From assembly GCA_019075905.1 (NCBI GenBank), contig JAGXAM010000006.1:1-64000 (forward strand): DNA of 64,000 nucleotides. The letters are read 5' to 3'. Below the pieces are notes generated by a model. The model saw only the letters and a list, made by a program, of their open reading frames with translations, searched no databases and was not told the origin of the DNA. Position 1 is the stretch's first letter, and each line of letters opens with the position of its first letter. This stretch comes from Hyphomicrobiales bacterium. Lineage in GTDB: Bacteria; Pseudomonadota; Alphaproteobacteria; Rhizobiales; Beijerinckiaceae. Positions 33,452 to 41,842 of this stretch are shown here, in pieces. Made by a program: the position numbers and the translations under genes.

Positions 33452-34687
33452 ATGAGCCTGATGCCATCGCAGCGTGCCTTTGAGAGCGGCCCCGGACCGG
33501 GGCAGAAGCCACGCACCATCCTGCAGATCATCCCGCATCTTGATGCCGGCGGCGCCGAGAAAATCGTTGTCGATCTGGCGGCGGCGCAGGCAGCGGCCGG
33601 CTACCGCGCGCTGATCGCCAGCGAGGGCGGCCGCCTCGTTGCCGAAGTGCAGGCGCTCGGCGGCGTCTGGCTGCCCTTCCCCGCCGCCAGCAAAAATCCC
33701 ATTGCCATGGCCCTGCATGTGCGCGCCCTCGCCGCCGTGCTGGCGCGCGAGCAGGTTGATGTCGTGCATGTGCATTCGCGGGCCCCGGCCTGGGTGGCGC
33801 TCGGCGCCTGCCGCCTGCGCCCGACGCCGATGATCAGCACCTTTCATGGTGCCTATGGCGGTGATTCAGCCCTGAAGCGCCGCTATAACAGCGTCATGAC
33901 CCGGGTCGATCGCATCATCGCCCATTCGAGCTTCATCGCCGACCATGTCAGGACCAACTATCCCGAGGCGGCGGCGCGCGTGCGGCTCGTGCCTTGCGGC
34001 TTTGATTTCAGCGATTTCGATCTCGCCGCCGTCGATGCCCAGCGCGTGCGCAAATTGCGCGAGGGCTGGGGCCTCGAAGGCCATGAGCGCATGGTGCTGC
34101 TGCCCGGCCGCATGACCGCCATCAAGGGCCAGAAGCTGCTGATCGAAGCCGCGCGCCGGCTTTTGGCCGAGGGCCTGAGCGACACCAAGTTCATTCTGGC
34201 GGGCGATGAGCAGGGCCGCAGCACTTACGTGCGCGAGCTCGACCAGATGGTAGCGTCCCTCGGCCTCGACAAATTCGTCAGGCGCGTCGGCCATTGCACC
34301 GACATGCCGGCCGCCTATGGCGCCGCCGCCGTGGTCTGCGTGCCGACCACCGTGCCGGAAACCTTTGGCCGCGTCGCCGTCGAGGCGCAGGCCATGGGCA
34401 CGCCGGTGATCGCCGCCAGCCATGGCGCCAGCTCCGAGACCGTGCTCGGCCCGCCGCTGGTGCCAGCCGCCGAGCGCACCGGTTGGCTGGTGCCGCCCGA
34501 AGATGCAGGCGCACTCGCCGCCGCCATCGCCGAGGCGCTTGGCCTTGGTGCCAGCGCCCGCAGCGCCCTCGCCCGGCGCGCCCGCACCCATGTCATCGGC
34601 AAGTTCGGGCTGGAGCGCATGAATGATGCCACGTTGAAGCTCTATGATGAGCTCATCACGGCCAGCCGGGCCTTGCCGCACTCTTGA
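33452..34687 (+). CDS. Glycosyltransferase family 4
   Basis: A 411-aa GT-B enzyme. The N-terminal domain starts with ILQIIPHLDAGGAEKIVVDL (about 23-42), the classic acceptor-side motif. The donor domain has LLPGRMTAIKGQKLLIEAAR and ends with TVPETFGRVAVEAQAMGTPV (the ExFGxxxxEAxA motif that binds the nucleotide sugar). It probably builds lipopolysaccharide or an exopolysaccharide in the cytoplasm. No other polysaccharide genes are adjacent, so the product is unknown. The N-terminal 20 residues are rich in Gly/Pro and poorly conserved-looking; a later start is possible. Confidence 0.88.
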   Translation: MSLMPSQRAFESGPGPGQKPRTILQIIPHLDAGGAEKIVVDLAAAQAAAGYRALIASEGGRLVAEVQALGGVWLPFPAASKNPIAMALHVRALAAVLAREQVDVVHVHSRAPAWVALGACRLRPTPMISTFHGAYGGDSALKRRYNSVMTRVDRIIAHSSFIADHVRTNYPEAAARVRLVPCGFDFSDFDLAAVDAQRVRKLREGWGLEGHERMVLLPGRMTAIKGQKLLIEAARRLLAEGLSDTKFILAGDEQGRSTYVRELDQMVASLGLDKFVRRVGHCTDMPAAYGAAAVVCVPTTVPETFGRVAVEAQAMGTPVIAASHGASSETVLGPPLVPAAERTGWLVPPEDAGALAAAIAEALGLGASARSALARRARTHVIGKFGLERMNDATLKLYDELITASRALPHS

Positions 34688-34766
34688 CATGGCCCCACAT
34701 TATGCCAAGCATTTTGGAGCATCTTCAGCTGCGCTGCCCCGGCGGCGCGCCAGCCAGCCTCGCCCG

Positions 34767-34783
34767 GCGCCGGTTACCGGCGC
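34767..34783 (+). other. infC: Perfect hairpin in the infC leader
   Basis: GCGCCGG-TTA-CCGGCGC forms a seven-pair stem with a three-base loop about 90 bases before the infC start. No T-run follows. It may contribute to infC leader structure. Confidence 0.35.
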
Positions 34784-34860
34784 ATCCGCAAGTCTGGCCG
34801 GGAGCTTGATCGAGCCTGAAACCGCGTAAAACACGACACCGCCAAACTTGAAACCAGCAC

Positions 34861-34864
34861 GGAG
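34861..34864 (+). promoter_or_regulatory. infC: Shine-Dalgarno that selects an AUU start for infC
   Basis: GGAG is eight bases before ATT 34873. The first in-frame ATG (34885) would be 20 bases away, too far for initiation. Confidence 0.7.
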
Positions 34865-34872
34865 ACAAAGCC

Positions 34873-35412
34873 ATTCGCCGCCCCATGAAAGCCAACGCCG
34901 CCCCGCAAAAAGACGGGCCGCGCATCAATGAGGACATCCGCGTCCGCGAAGTTCAGCTCATCGACCACGAGGGCATCAATCACGGCACCATCGGCATAGA
35001 GGCCGCGCTTGCCATCGCCAATGAGGCAGCGCTCGATCTGGTCGAGATCGTCCCCAATGCCACACCACCGGTGTGCAAAATCCTTGATTACGGCAAATTC
35101 CGCTTCAACGAGCAAAAAAAGCTGGCCGAGGCGCGCAAGAAACAGAAAGTCGTGGAAATCAAGGAAATCAAGCTGCGCCCCGGCATTGATGATCATGATT
35201 ACGAGACCAAGATGAAGGCGGTGAAGCGCTTCTTCGAGGAAGGCGACAAGGTCAAGGTGACCATGCGTTTTCGCGGCCGTGAAATGGCGCATCAGGATAT
35301 CGGCTATCGCCTGCTGGAGCGCGTCAAGGCCGAAACCCTGCAACTTGCCAAGGTCGAGGCCGAGCCCATGCTCGAAGGCCGTCAGATGATCATGGTACTG
35401 TCACCCAAATAG
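34873..35412 (+). CDS. infC: Translation initiation factor IF-3, AUU start codon
   Basis: A 179-aa factor that binds the 30S subunit and polices start-codon choice. The N-terminal domain has [18 protein letters not shown] and [20 protein letters not shown] (about 20-70), and the C-terminal domain has [20 protein letters not shown]-like sequence and ending [19 protein letters not shown]. The start is most likely ATT 34873 (product [12 protein letters not shown]): GGAG is at ideal distance, and AUU is the start used by IF-3 to repress its own synthesis in E. coli. The usual neighbours rpmI and rplT do not follow; ymdB converges instead. Confidence 0.95.
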   Translation: MRRPMKANAAPQKDGPRINEDIRVREVQLIDHEGINHGTIGIEAALAIANEAALDLVEIVPNATPPVCKILDYGKFRFNEQKKLAEARKKQKVVEIKEIKLRPGIDDHDYETKMKAVKRFFEEGDKVKVTMRFRGREMAHQDIGYRLLERVKAETLQLAKVEAEPMLEGRQMIMVLSPK

Positions 35413-35420
35413 GTGCGGGC

Positions 35421-36233
35421 CTAAAAGGCCGGAAGGGCGGGCGCGAGTCGCCCCCCGATCCGCACCGGCCCGACATTCACGGCAAGGCCTGAGGCGGCCG
35501 TTTCCACCAGCAGCCCGCATAATGTCGCCTCTCCATGCGCCGGTTCATAGCGCCCTGAGGGAATTTTGCGGATGAAGCGGTTGATCGGCTCCTCCTTGTC
35601 CATGCCGATCACCGAATCAAACGCCCCGGTCATGCCGGCATCGCACTGGAAGGCGGTGCCATGCGGCAGGATCTGGTGATCTGCCGTCGGCACATGGGTA
35701 TGGGTGCCGACCACCATCGACACCCGGCCATCGCAGACATGACCGAAGGCATATTTCTCGCTGGTCGCCTCGGCATGAAAATCCACGATAATGGCGTCGC
35801 AGGAATCACCCAGCGGGCAGGCCTGCAAGACCGGCTCGATCATCTGGAAGGGGCTGTCGAGGATGTCCATCGACACCTGCCCCATGATGTTGATCACCAG
35901 CACCCGGCGGCCATCCTGGGTTTCGATCAGATTGGCGCCGCGCCCCGGCGTGCCCGGCGGGAAATTCAGCGGCCGGATCAGCCGCGGCTGGCGCTCGATG
36001 AACACCAGCGCCTCGCGCTGCTTGAAAGCATGATTGCCGAGCGTCACCGCATCGGCGCCCGCCTCCAGAAATTCATCGCAGATCGCTTCGGTAATGCCAA
36101 AGCCGCCGGCGGCATTCTCGCCATTGACGACGATAAAATCGGTGCGCAGCCGCTGCCTGAGATCGGGCAAATGCCGGATGATCGCCTCGCGGCCCGTGCG
36201 CCCGACCACATCGCCCACAAATAAAATCCGCAT
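35421..36233 (-). CDS. YmdB-family metallophosphoesterase (TIGR00282)
   Basis: A 270-aa phosphoesterase. Metal-binding motifs are MRILFVGDVVGRTGREAI (GD), VVNGENAAGGFGIT (NGEN), TLGNHAFKQREAL (GNH), then VDFHAEATSEK and VVGTHTHVPTADH. Bacillus YmdB hydrolyses 2',3'-cyclic nucleotides and affects biofilm choice. The residue pair after GNH is AF where family members often have TW. The gene follows the 5-formyl-THF cyclo-ligase by four bases on the same strand, the arrangement behind 6S RNA in many alphaproteobacteria, so the three are probably one transcript. Confidence 0.92.
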   Translation of the reverse strand: MRILFVGDVVGRTGREAIIRHLPDLRQRLRTDFIVVNGENAAGGFGITEAICDEFLEAGADAVTLGNHAFKQREALVFIERQPRLIRPLNFPPGTPGRGANLIETQDGRRVLVINIMGQVSMDILDSPFQMIEPVLQACPLGDSCDAIIVDFHAEATSEKYAFGHVCDGRVSMVVGTHTHVPTADHQILPHGTAFQCDAGMTGAFDSVIGMDKEEPINRFIRKIPSGRYEPAHGEATLCGLLVETAASGLAVNVGPVRIGGRLAPALPAF

Positions 36234-36236
36234 TGA

Positions 36237-36815
36237 TCAATCCCTGCCCGCAGCACAGCTGATCCATTCGGTTTCGGTCACGATAAAGTCAAGGCACTGG
36301 TCGTGGGGCTCGTGCGGAACCGCCGCAACCTCCTGCGCGCCAAAGGCGATTCCCACCGCCAGCACACGCTGGCGCGCCCGCAGCACCGCCAGCGAGCAAT
36401 CATAATGGCCCGCACCATAGCCGATGCGATGGCCGCTGCGGTCAAAGGCCGCCAGCGGCACGAACAGCAGGTCAGGCCAGCATTCAGGCAGGTGCGGCGC
36501 CGGCTCGACGAGGCAGAGAGGGCCGCTCACCAGCGGCTCGCCCGGCCGCCAGCCGCGAAACAGCAGCGGCTCGCCGCGCGCCCGCGTCACCGGCAGCGCT
36601 GTCACCAGCCCCGCCCCTGCCAGCGCCGCCAGCAGCAGCGACGGATCAGCTTCGGTTCTGATGGCGGCATAAAGGCTCGCGACGCGCGCGCCGCAGCGAC
36701 GGGCAAATTCCAGCCCCTCGCCCGCCAGCCGCTCGGCAAAGGCGTTTCGCACCGTCTGAGGCACCAGCGCCCGCCGCGCCAGCGCCGCTGCGCGAATCTC
36801 TGCCTTGGACGCCAT
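36237..36815 (-). CDS. 5-formyltetrahydrofolate cyclo-ligase
   Basis: A 192-aa folate enzyme that converts 5-formyl-THF to 5,10-methenyl-THF using ATP. The N-terminal KAEIRAAALARRALVPQTVR and the C-terminal nucleotide motif DRSGHRIGYGAGHYDCSLAV (family G-x-R-[IL]-G-x-G-x-G-x-Y-D) identify it. The start is ATG 36815, with GGAG eight bases upstream. The frame remains open to 36980, but that part is the 6S RNA and would yield a false N-terminal extension of 55 residues. E. coli has the same order (ssrS then the cyclo-ligase gene). Confidence 0.93.
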   Translation of the reverse strand: MASKAEIRAAALARRALVPQTVRNAFAERLAGEGLEFARRCGARVASLYAAIRTEADPSLLLAALAGAGLVTALPVTRARGEPLLFRGWRPGEPLVSGPLCLVEPAPHLPECWPDLLFVPLAAFDRSGHRIGYGAGHYDCSLAVLRARQRVLAVGIAFGAQEVAAVPHEPHDQCLDFIVTETEWISCAAGRD

Positions 36816-36843
36816 GAAGGAGCTCCGCGCGCGGGCGTAAAAG

Positions 36844-36990
36844 TGCGGGGCCACTGGGCCGTGGGATATCGAACCCGGGAAACCTACGAAGTAGGTGGGC
36901 ACCATATGATCAGGTCCTCGGACGAGATCAGGGACAGTCCCCGTTGGTATCGATAAGGCCCCGGGTATTTGATCCTGCACAAACCCCGCA
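36844..36990 (-). ncRNA. ssrS: 6S RNA
   Basis: A 147-base segment on the minus strand folds as 6S RNA: closing stem TGCGGGG (36990-36984) with CCCCGCA (36850-36844), and a second stem ACCCGGG/CCCGGGT (36966-36960 with 36879-36873). A hairpin CCTAC-TT-CGTAGG lies on the 3' side, and the top of the molecule holds CTCG-TC-CGAG. The single-stranded region between the stems would be the open-promoter-like bubble that binds sigma70 RNA polymerase. It lies directly before the cyclo-ligase gene, the same synteny as ssrS in E. coli and in alphaproteobacteria. Ends are estimated from the closing stem. Confidence 0.85.
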
Positions 36991-37114
36991 GCTCCGCGAG
37001 CGGCACTCTAGTGCGGATAGCGAGGCAATGCCAGCATGATCCGCAAAATTAGCAACCAACAAGGCTTGCCACCCGCCCCGCCGCCCCCTATAGACACCTT
37101 CATCGCATCCTTGC

Positions 37115-37189
37115 GGGCGCTTAGCTCAGCGGTAGAGCACTTCCTTGACATGGAAGGGGTCACAGGTTCGATCCCTGTAGCGCCCACCA
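37115..37189 (+). tRNA. tRNA-Val (GAC)
   Basis: Acceptor GGGCGCT/AGCGCCC, D-arm GCTC-AGCGGTA-GAGC, anticodon stem CTTCC/GGAAG with loop TTGACAT (anticodon GAC, valine), T-arm ACAGG-TTCGATC-CCTGT, and an encoded CCA end. All arms pair perfectly. Confidence 0.97.
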
Positions 37190-37402
37190 TCACCCCCTGC
37201 CCCGGCAGGCAGGGTGAGACTGGTGGAACCAGCCAGATTCTGCTCGAACAAGCTGCATGTGAATATTACCTGGCAGGGTCCGGCGACGCCTTCGGCATCA
37301 AGGAATAGTTTCCGCCCCGGCAGCGCGCTGCGCCCATCAGGAAACGTCAGTGTGCTTTCGCCTCGCAGATGGCAAACGCCGCAATCACATGGGCGGGAGC
37401 AA
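37190..37402. other. Gap between the two tRNA genes, nothing recognised
   Basis: A short frame runs through it on the plus strand, but its start lies in the tRNA and it has no ribosome site. A small hairpin CTGCC-CC-GGCAG sits just after tRNA-Val and may be its terminator. I see no attachment site or integrase remnant. Confidence 0.4.
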
Positions 37403-37478
37403 TGGTGCCCAGGGGCGGGATTGAACCACCGACACTGCGATTTTCAGTCGCATGCTCTACCAACTGAGCTACCTGGGC
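37403..37478 (-). tRNA. tRNA-Phe (GAA)
   Basis: On the minus strand: acceptor GCCCAGG/CCTGGGC, D-arm GCTCAGTTGGTAGAGC, anticodon stem TGCGA/TCGCA with loop CTGAAAA (anticodon GAA, phenylalanine), T-arm CGGTGGTTCAATCCCGCC, and encoded CCA. 76 bases. Confidence 0.97.
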
Positions 37479-37569
37479 ATGGCCTCGGAACGCGTCCGGA
37501 GCGGCGTTCTTTTGGCAGAGCGCGCGGCGCTTGTCCAGCGCCAAAACGCGCCGCCCCCTGATTTTCAGG

Positions 37570-38880
37570 CTAATGCGGATTTTCGAGGCTGAAGGCCTCG
37601 GCCTGTTCGTCATAGGCGAAAAGCTCGGCATAGCGCGCCCATGACACCACCGATTTCAGCGTCTCGTCGGCATTGTCCTCGGACATATAATCTTCAAGCT
37701 CGTTGCGGAAGCGCGCCGCCGGCGCCATATGGCTCGGGCGCTCGTCGAGCACCCGGCGGATCAGGCCCACGAGCGGCACATAGGCCACGAGAAGGTCGGC
37801 AAACAGCTTCTTGCGCCCGTCGGTGTCGAGCATGGCAAAGCGCCGGCCGGTATCGGTCAGCACCATATCGCCCTCGCTGAGGTGGGCGAGCCGCAACAAT
37901 TGCAGCGCCTCGCCGATATGGAACAATTCATCGGCTTCCATTTGCAGCGAGCCGGCCAGCACCGGCAGGTCGGCGCGGCCAAGATAGGGCGCGCCCGCCA
38001 GCGCCTCGATCAGGCCGGCGATGACATTGGTCGACACATGGTTGAGCATCATGCCAACGCCGGTGCCAGGAATGCCCTCCAGCGCCGCGGTGCGCGTCTC
38101 GGGCCGCTGCGTCATGCGCGCATAAATGCTGTCGACGATCTGGCGAAAGGCCGGATCAAGCCGGTTCCGCGGATGTGCGAGATCGACCTTGATATCCGCC
38201 CCCACCCGGCCCGGATTGGCGCTGAACACCAGAATGCGATCGCACATCAGCACCGCCTCCTCGATATTATGGGTCACCATCAGGATCGACTGGATCGGCA
38301 GGCGCCCCTCGATCCACAGGTCGATGAGATCAGTGCGCAGGGTCTCGGCGGTCAGCACATCCAGCGCCGAGAAAGGCTCGTCCATCAGCATCAGGTCTGG
38401 ATGCACCACCAGCGCCCGCGCAAACCCGACCCTTTGCCGCATGCCGCCGGAAAGTTCCTTGGGATAGGCATTCTCGAACCCGTCGAGGCCGATGAGATCG
38501 ATCGCCGCCAGCGCCCGCTCGCGCCGCGTCGCGGCCTCGACGCCAAGCGCCTCCAGCCCGAGTTCGACATTCTGCAGCACCGTCAGCCACGGGAACAGCG
38601 CGAAAGACTGGAACACCATGGAAACGCCGCGCGGTGGCCCGGCGATCGCCGCCCCCCGGCACAAGGCATCACCCGACGACGGCTTCACCAGCCCGGCGAT
38701 GATGCGCAGCAAGGTCGACTTGCCCGACCCGGAGCGGCCGAGCAGCCCGACGATCTCGCCAGACTTGATGGTGAGATTGACCTTGTCGAGAACGTCGATC
38801 TTCGTGCCGTTGGCCTTGGCAAAGCTACGGCACACATCCACGATATCAATGAGATGCGTAGGATTGCTGCGATCAAGCAT
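37570..38880 (-). CDS. ABC transporter ATPase (nitrate/sulfonate/bicarbonate type) with C-terminal AAA-associated domain
   Basis: A 436-aa protein. The ABC domain (about 10-250) has Walker A LLGRSGSGKSTLLR, the signature LSGGMRQRVGFARAL, Walker B LMLMDEPFSALDVLTAE and the H-loop MVTHNIEEAV, of the NrtD/SsuB class. From about 285 to 436 a second domain (NVIAGLIEALAGAPYLGRAD onwards) matches the 'AAA-associated' C-terminal domain of this subfamily. It may regulate the pump. The permease gene lies 15 bases upstream. No periplasmic binding protein gene is near, so the cargo is unknown. Confidence 0.9.
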   Translation of the reverse strand: MLDRSNPTHLIDIVDVCRSFAKANGTKIDVLDKVNLTIKSGEIVGLLGRSGSGKSTLLRIIAGLVKPSSGDALCRGAAIAGPPRGVSMVFQSFALFPWLTVLQNVELGLEALGVEAATRRERALAAIDLIGLDGFENAYPKELSGGMRQRVGFARALVVHPDLMLMDEPFSALDVLTAETLRTDLIDLWIEGRLPIQSILMVTHNIEEAVLMCDRILVFSANPGRVGADIKVDLAHPRNRLDPAFRQIVDSIYARMTQRPETRTAALEGIPGTGVGMMLNHVSTNVIAGLIEALAGAPYLGRADLPVLAGSLQMEADELFHIGEALQLLRLAHLSEGDMVLTDTGRRFAMLDTDGRKKLFADLLVAYVPLVGLIRRVLDERPSHMAPAARFRNELEDYMSEDNADETLKSVVSWARYAELFAYDEQAEAFSLENPH

Positions 38881-38895
38881 GAACTAGCTTCCCCT

Positions 38896-40626
38896 TTACA
38901 TGGTCAGGCGGCGTTCGGAAAACTTATAGAGCGGACGCCACAGCGCCCGGTTGATCATGGTCACCATCAGGCTCATGATGGCAATGCCGAGCACCACCTT
39001 CTGGAAATCACCGGCGCTGCTGGCTTCGGCAATATAGGAGCCTAGGCCCGCCGCTGTCAGTTTGGTCGAGCCCCAGCTGGCGACTTCCGCCACCAGCGCC
39101 GCGTTCCAGCACCCGCCCGAGGCGGTGATCGCCCCGGTGACATAATAGGGAAAAATCCCCGGCAGCATGACTTTCAGCCACCAGCGCCAGCCGCGGAAAT
39201 GGAACGAGCGCGCCGCCTCGCGCAGATCGGTCGGGAAGGCCGAGGCCCCGGCAATGACATTAAACAGGATGTACCATTGCGTGCCGAGGATCATCAAAGG
39301 CGACAGCCAGACATTCGGGCTGAGGTGGTAACGCACGATCAGCACCACGAACACCGGAAAGGCGATATTGGCCGGGAACGCCGCCAGAAACTGCACCAGC
39401 GGCTGCAGTCTTTCGGCGACGCGCGGGCGCAGGCCGATCCACACCCCGACCGGCACCCAGATGATGGTCGCCAGCACCATCAGCACGGCGACTCGCGCCA
39501 GCGTATAAAGCCCGAGCATGAAGGCATGGCCAACCTCGGCCGAGCTGATGGTTGGCGCCAGATAGGCATAAATCGCCGCCATGGCCGCCAGGGCCAGCGC
39601 CAGCACGAGGCCATTCCACACCAGATCGATCTGGCGGGTTGAAAACGGCAGCTCAAAGCGCAGCTTCGGCAGGCTTGGCAGCCGCACCGGCCATTTCGAC
39701 GCCCCGCGCGCCAGCGTGCCGAGACGCAGGCTCAGCGCCCGCAACGCCCTTGTCTGCCGGAACAGATCGAGCATCCACGAATGCGGCACATTCTCGGATG
39801 CGGTCTGCTCGAAACGGAACTTGTCGGCCCAGGCGACAATCGGCCGAAACAGCAGCTGGTCATAGGCGACGATCACCGCCAGCATGGTGCCAACCGCATA
39901 GAGAATCGCCGCAAGATTGCGCTTTTCGATCGCCAGTGCCACATAGGACCCCAGCCCCGGCAGGGTGATCGAGGTATTGCCGACGGTGATGGCCTCCGAG
40001 GCCACCACGAAAAACCAGCCCCCCGACATCGACATCATGGTGTTCCACACGAGACCCGGCGTGGCAAACGGCACTTCCAGCCGCCAGAACCGCTGCCATG
40101 GCGTCAGATGGAAACTTGCTGCCGCCTCATCGAGATCCTGCGGGATATTTTTCAGCGATTGAAACATGGAAAAGGCCATGTTCCACGCCTGGCTGGTGAA
40201 AATCGCAAAGACCGAGGCGAGTTCCGCCCCCAGCACCCGGCCCGGAAACAGATTGAGAAAAAACACCACCGTGAAGGTCAGAAACCCCAGAATCGGCACT
40301 GATTGCAGGATATCCAGCACCGGGATCATCACCCGCTCGGCGCGCGGGCTTTTTGCCGCCACCGTCGCGTAAATGAAGGTGAACAGCAGCGAGAACACAA
40401 TGGCCAGCAGCATGCGCAGCGTCGTGCGCAACGCGTAATCGGCAAGGTGGGCGGGCGCCAACGAGATCGGGGTGGCATCGAGCGCCGAAAGAGGCGCATT
40501 GGTGACATGCGCGCCCCAGACGATCAGCACCAGCGACAGCAAAATGAAGACGAGCGCCAGCAAATCCCACAGGTTGGGAATGAAGGGAGAGGCCAGCGCC
40601 GCCGGCGATATACGTTGGTCAGCCAT
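38896..40626 (-). CDS. ABC transporter permease, two permease domains fused
   Basis: A 576-aa membrane protein with two BPD_transp_1 units joined in one chain. Each half has the EAA cytoplasmic loop that docks to the ATPase: DLDEAAASFHLTPWQRFWRL (about 163-182) and DLREAARSFHFRGWRWWLKV (about 472-491). A linker of about 60 basic residues lies between them. Single-chain permeases of this kind go with the AAA-associated ATPases of the nitrate/sulfonate/bicarbonate group. It is followed by its ATPase after 15 bases. It sits where cobT is expected, downstream of cobS. Confidence 0.9.
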   Translation of the reverse strand: MADQRISPAALASPFIPNLWDLLALVFILLSLVLIVWGAHVTNAPLSALDATPISLAPAHLADYALRTTLRMLLAIVFSLLFTFIYATVAAKSPRAERVMIPVLDILQSVPILGFLTFTVVFFLNLFPGRVLGAELASVFAIFTSQAWNMAFSMFQSLKNIPQDLDEAAASFHLTPWQRFWRLEVPFATPGLVWNTMMSMSGGWFFVVASEAITVGNTSITLPGLGSYVALAIEKRNLAAILYAVGTMLAVIVAYDQLLFRPIVAWADKFRFEQTASENVPHSWMLDLFRQTRALRALSLRLGTLARGASKWPVRLPSLPKLRFELPFSTRQIDLVWNGLVLALALAAMAAIYAYLAPTISSAEVGHAFMLGLYTLARVAVLMVLATIIWVPVGVWIGLRPRVAERLQPLVQFLAAFPANIAFPVFVVLIVRYHLSPNVWLSPLMILGTQWYILFNVIAGASAFPTDLREAARSFHFRGWRWWLKVMLPGIFPYYVTGAITASGGCWNAALVAEVASWGSTKLTAAGLGSYIAEASSAGDFQKVVLGIAIMSLMVTMINRALWRPLYKFSERRLTM

Positions 40627-40769
40627 GCCGCACCGCGATTATGTGCAATAAGGGCCGCGCCGCGCCAACCCGCCGCGACCTAGCAGCGGCGGGCGGCGAA
40701 AGTCAATCACAGGATGGGCAATAACAATGTCATACGCCTGACATAATCAGCCGCTGGGCTGCCCTGCCC

Positions 40770-41759
40770 TCAGCTCATCACCACGTTCACCGCGCTCTCG
40801 GGCAATTCCTTGCCAAACGAGCGCTGGTAGAATTCGGCCACCAGGGCACGTTCGAGTTCGTCGCACTTGTTAAGGAAGGTCAACCGGAAGGCGAAGCCGA
40901 CATCGCGGAAAATCTGCGCATTTTCCGCCCAGGTGATCACCGTGCGCGGGCTCATCACCGTTGACAGGTCACCGGCCATGAAAGCATTGCGCGTGAGATC
41001 GGCCACCCGCACCATCTTGTTCACGGTGTCGCGGCCCTCGCGCCCGGCCTGCAGCGCCTTGACCTTGGCGAGCACGATCTCGACCTCATTGTCATGCGGC
41101 AGGTAATTCAGCGTCGTCACAATCGACCAGCGGTCCATCTGCCCCTGGTTGATCTGCTGTGTGCCGTGGTAGAGCCCGGACGTATCGCCGAGCCCGACGG
41201 TATTGGCGGTGGCAAACAGCCGGAACGCCGGATGCGGCTTGATGACCCGGCTCTGGTCAAGCAGGGTCAGCTTGCCGGAAACCTCGAGCACGCGCTGGAT
41301 GACGAACATCACATCCGGCCGGCCGGCATCATATTCGTCAAAGCAGATGGCGACATTGTTCTGCAGCGCCCAGGGCAGGATGCCGTCACGAAATTCCGTG
41401 ACCTGCTTGCCGTCCTTCAGCACGATCGCATCCTTGCCGATGAGATCGATACGCGAGATATGGCTGTCGAGATTGACCCGGACGCAAGGCCAGTTCAGCC
41501 GCGCAGCCACCTGCTCGATATGAGTGGATTTGCCGGTGCCGTGATAGCCCGTCACCATGACGCGGCGGTTATAGGCAAAGCCGGCCAGCACTGCCATGGT
41601 GGTGTCGCGGTCAAACAGGTAATCAGGGTCGAGATCGGGCACATGCTCGTCCGCCGCACTGAAGGCCGGTGCCTCCATATCGCTGTCGATGTTGAACACC
41701 TGCCGAACCGAGACTTTCATGTCGGGCAGGCCGGCGGCGCGGGCGGTAGCGGTTTGCAT
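40770..41759 (-). CDS. cobS: Cobaltochelatase subunit CobS
   Basis: A 329-aa AAA+ ATPase of the aerobic CobNST chelatase that inserts cobalt into hydrogenobyrinic acid a,c-diamide for vitamin B12. [20 protein letters not shown] begins the conserved part (residue 14). Walker A is [20 protein letters not shown], Walker [17 protein letters not shown], and the sensor is [22 protein letters not shown] 41720 is an alternative start. cobT normally lies just downstream; here the permease of an ABC importer follows 143 bases later. Upstream is the usual J-domain gene. Confidence 0.95.
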   Translation of the reverse strand: MQTATARAAGLPDMKVSVRQVFNIDSDMEAPAFSAADEHVPDLDPDYLFDRDTTMAVLAGFAYNRRVMVTGYHGTGKSTHIEQVAARLNWPCVRVNLDSHISRIDLIGKDAIVLKDGKQVTEFRDGILPWALQNNVAICFDEYDAGRPDVMFVIQRVLEVSGKLTLLDQSRVIKPHPAFRLFATANTVGLGDTSGLYHGTQQINQGQMDRWSIVTTLNYLPHDNEVEIVLAKVKALQAGREGRDTVNKMVRVADLTRNAFMAGDLSTVMSPRTVITWAENAQIFRDVGFAFRLTFLNKCDELERALVAEFYQRSFGKELPESAVNVVMS

Positions 41760-41842
41760 CTTTCCTCTAACTCCTCAAAAATCAGCCGCTTATGGCGGTG
41801 CCGGTGCCAGCCGACAGGCCTGTCGCCGGGCACCAAAGGGTC

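Noticed and set aside
36816-36980. N-terminal extension of the 5-formyl-THF cyclo-ligase
   Set aside because: It is the translated 6S RNA gene. ATG 36815 has a proper ribosome site and gives the family length.
37008-37193. 61-aa minus-strand ORF with 'GATGIEPVTPSMSRKCSTAEL' motif
   Set aside because: This is a well-known false protein made by antisense translation of a tRNA gene (here tRNA-Val).
37115-37478. Integrated element at a tRNA gene
   Set aside because: No integrase, no repeat of either tRNA 3' end and no change in composition were seen around the two tRNA genes.
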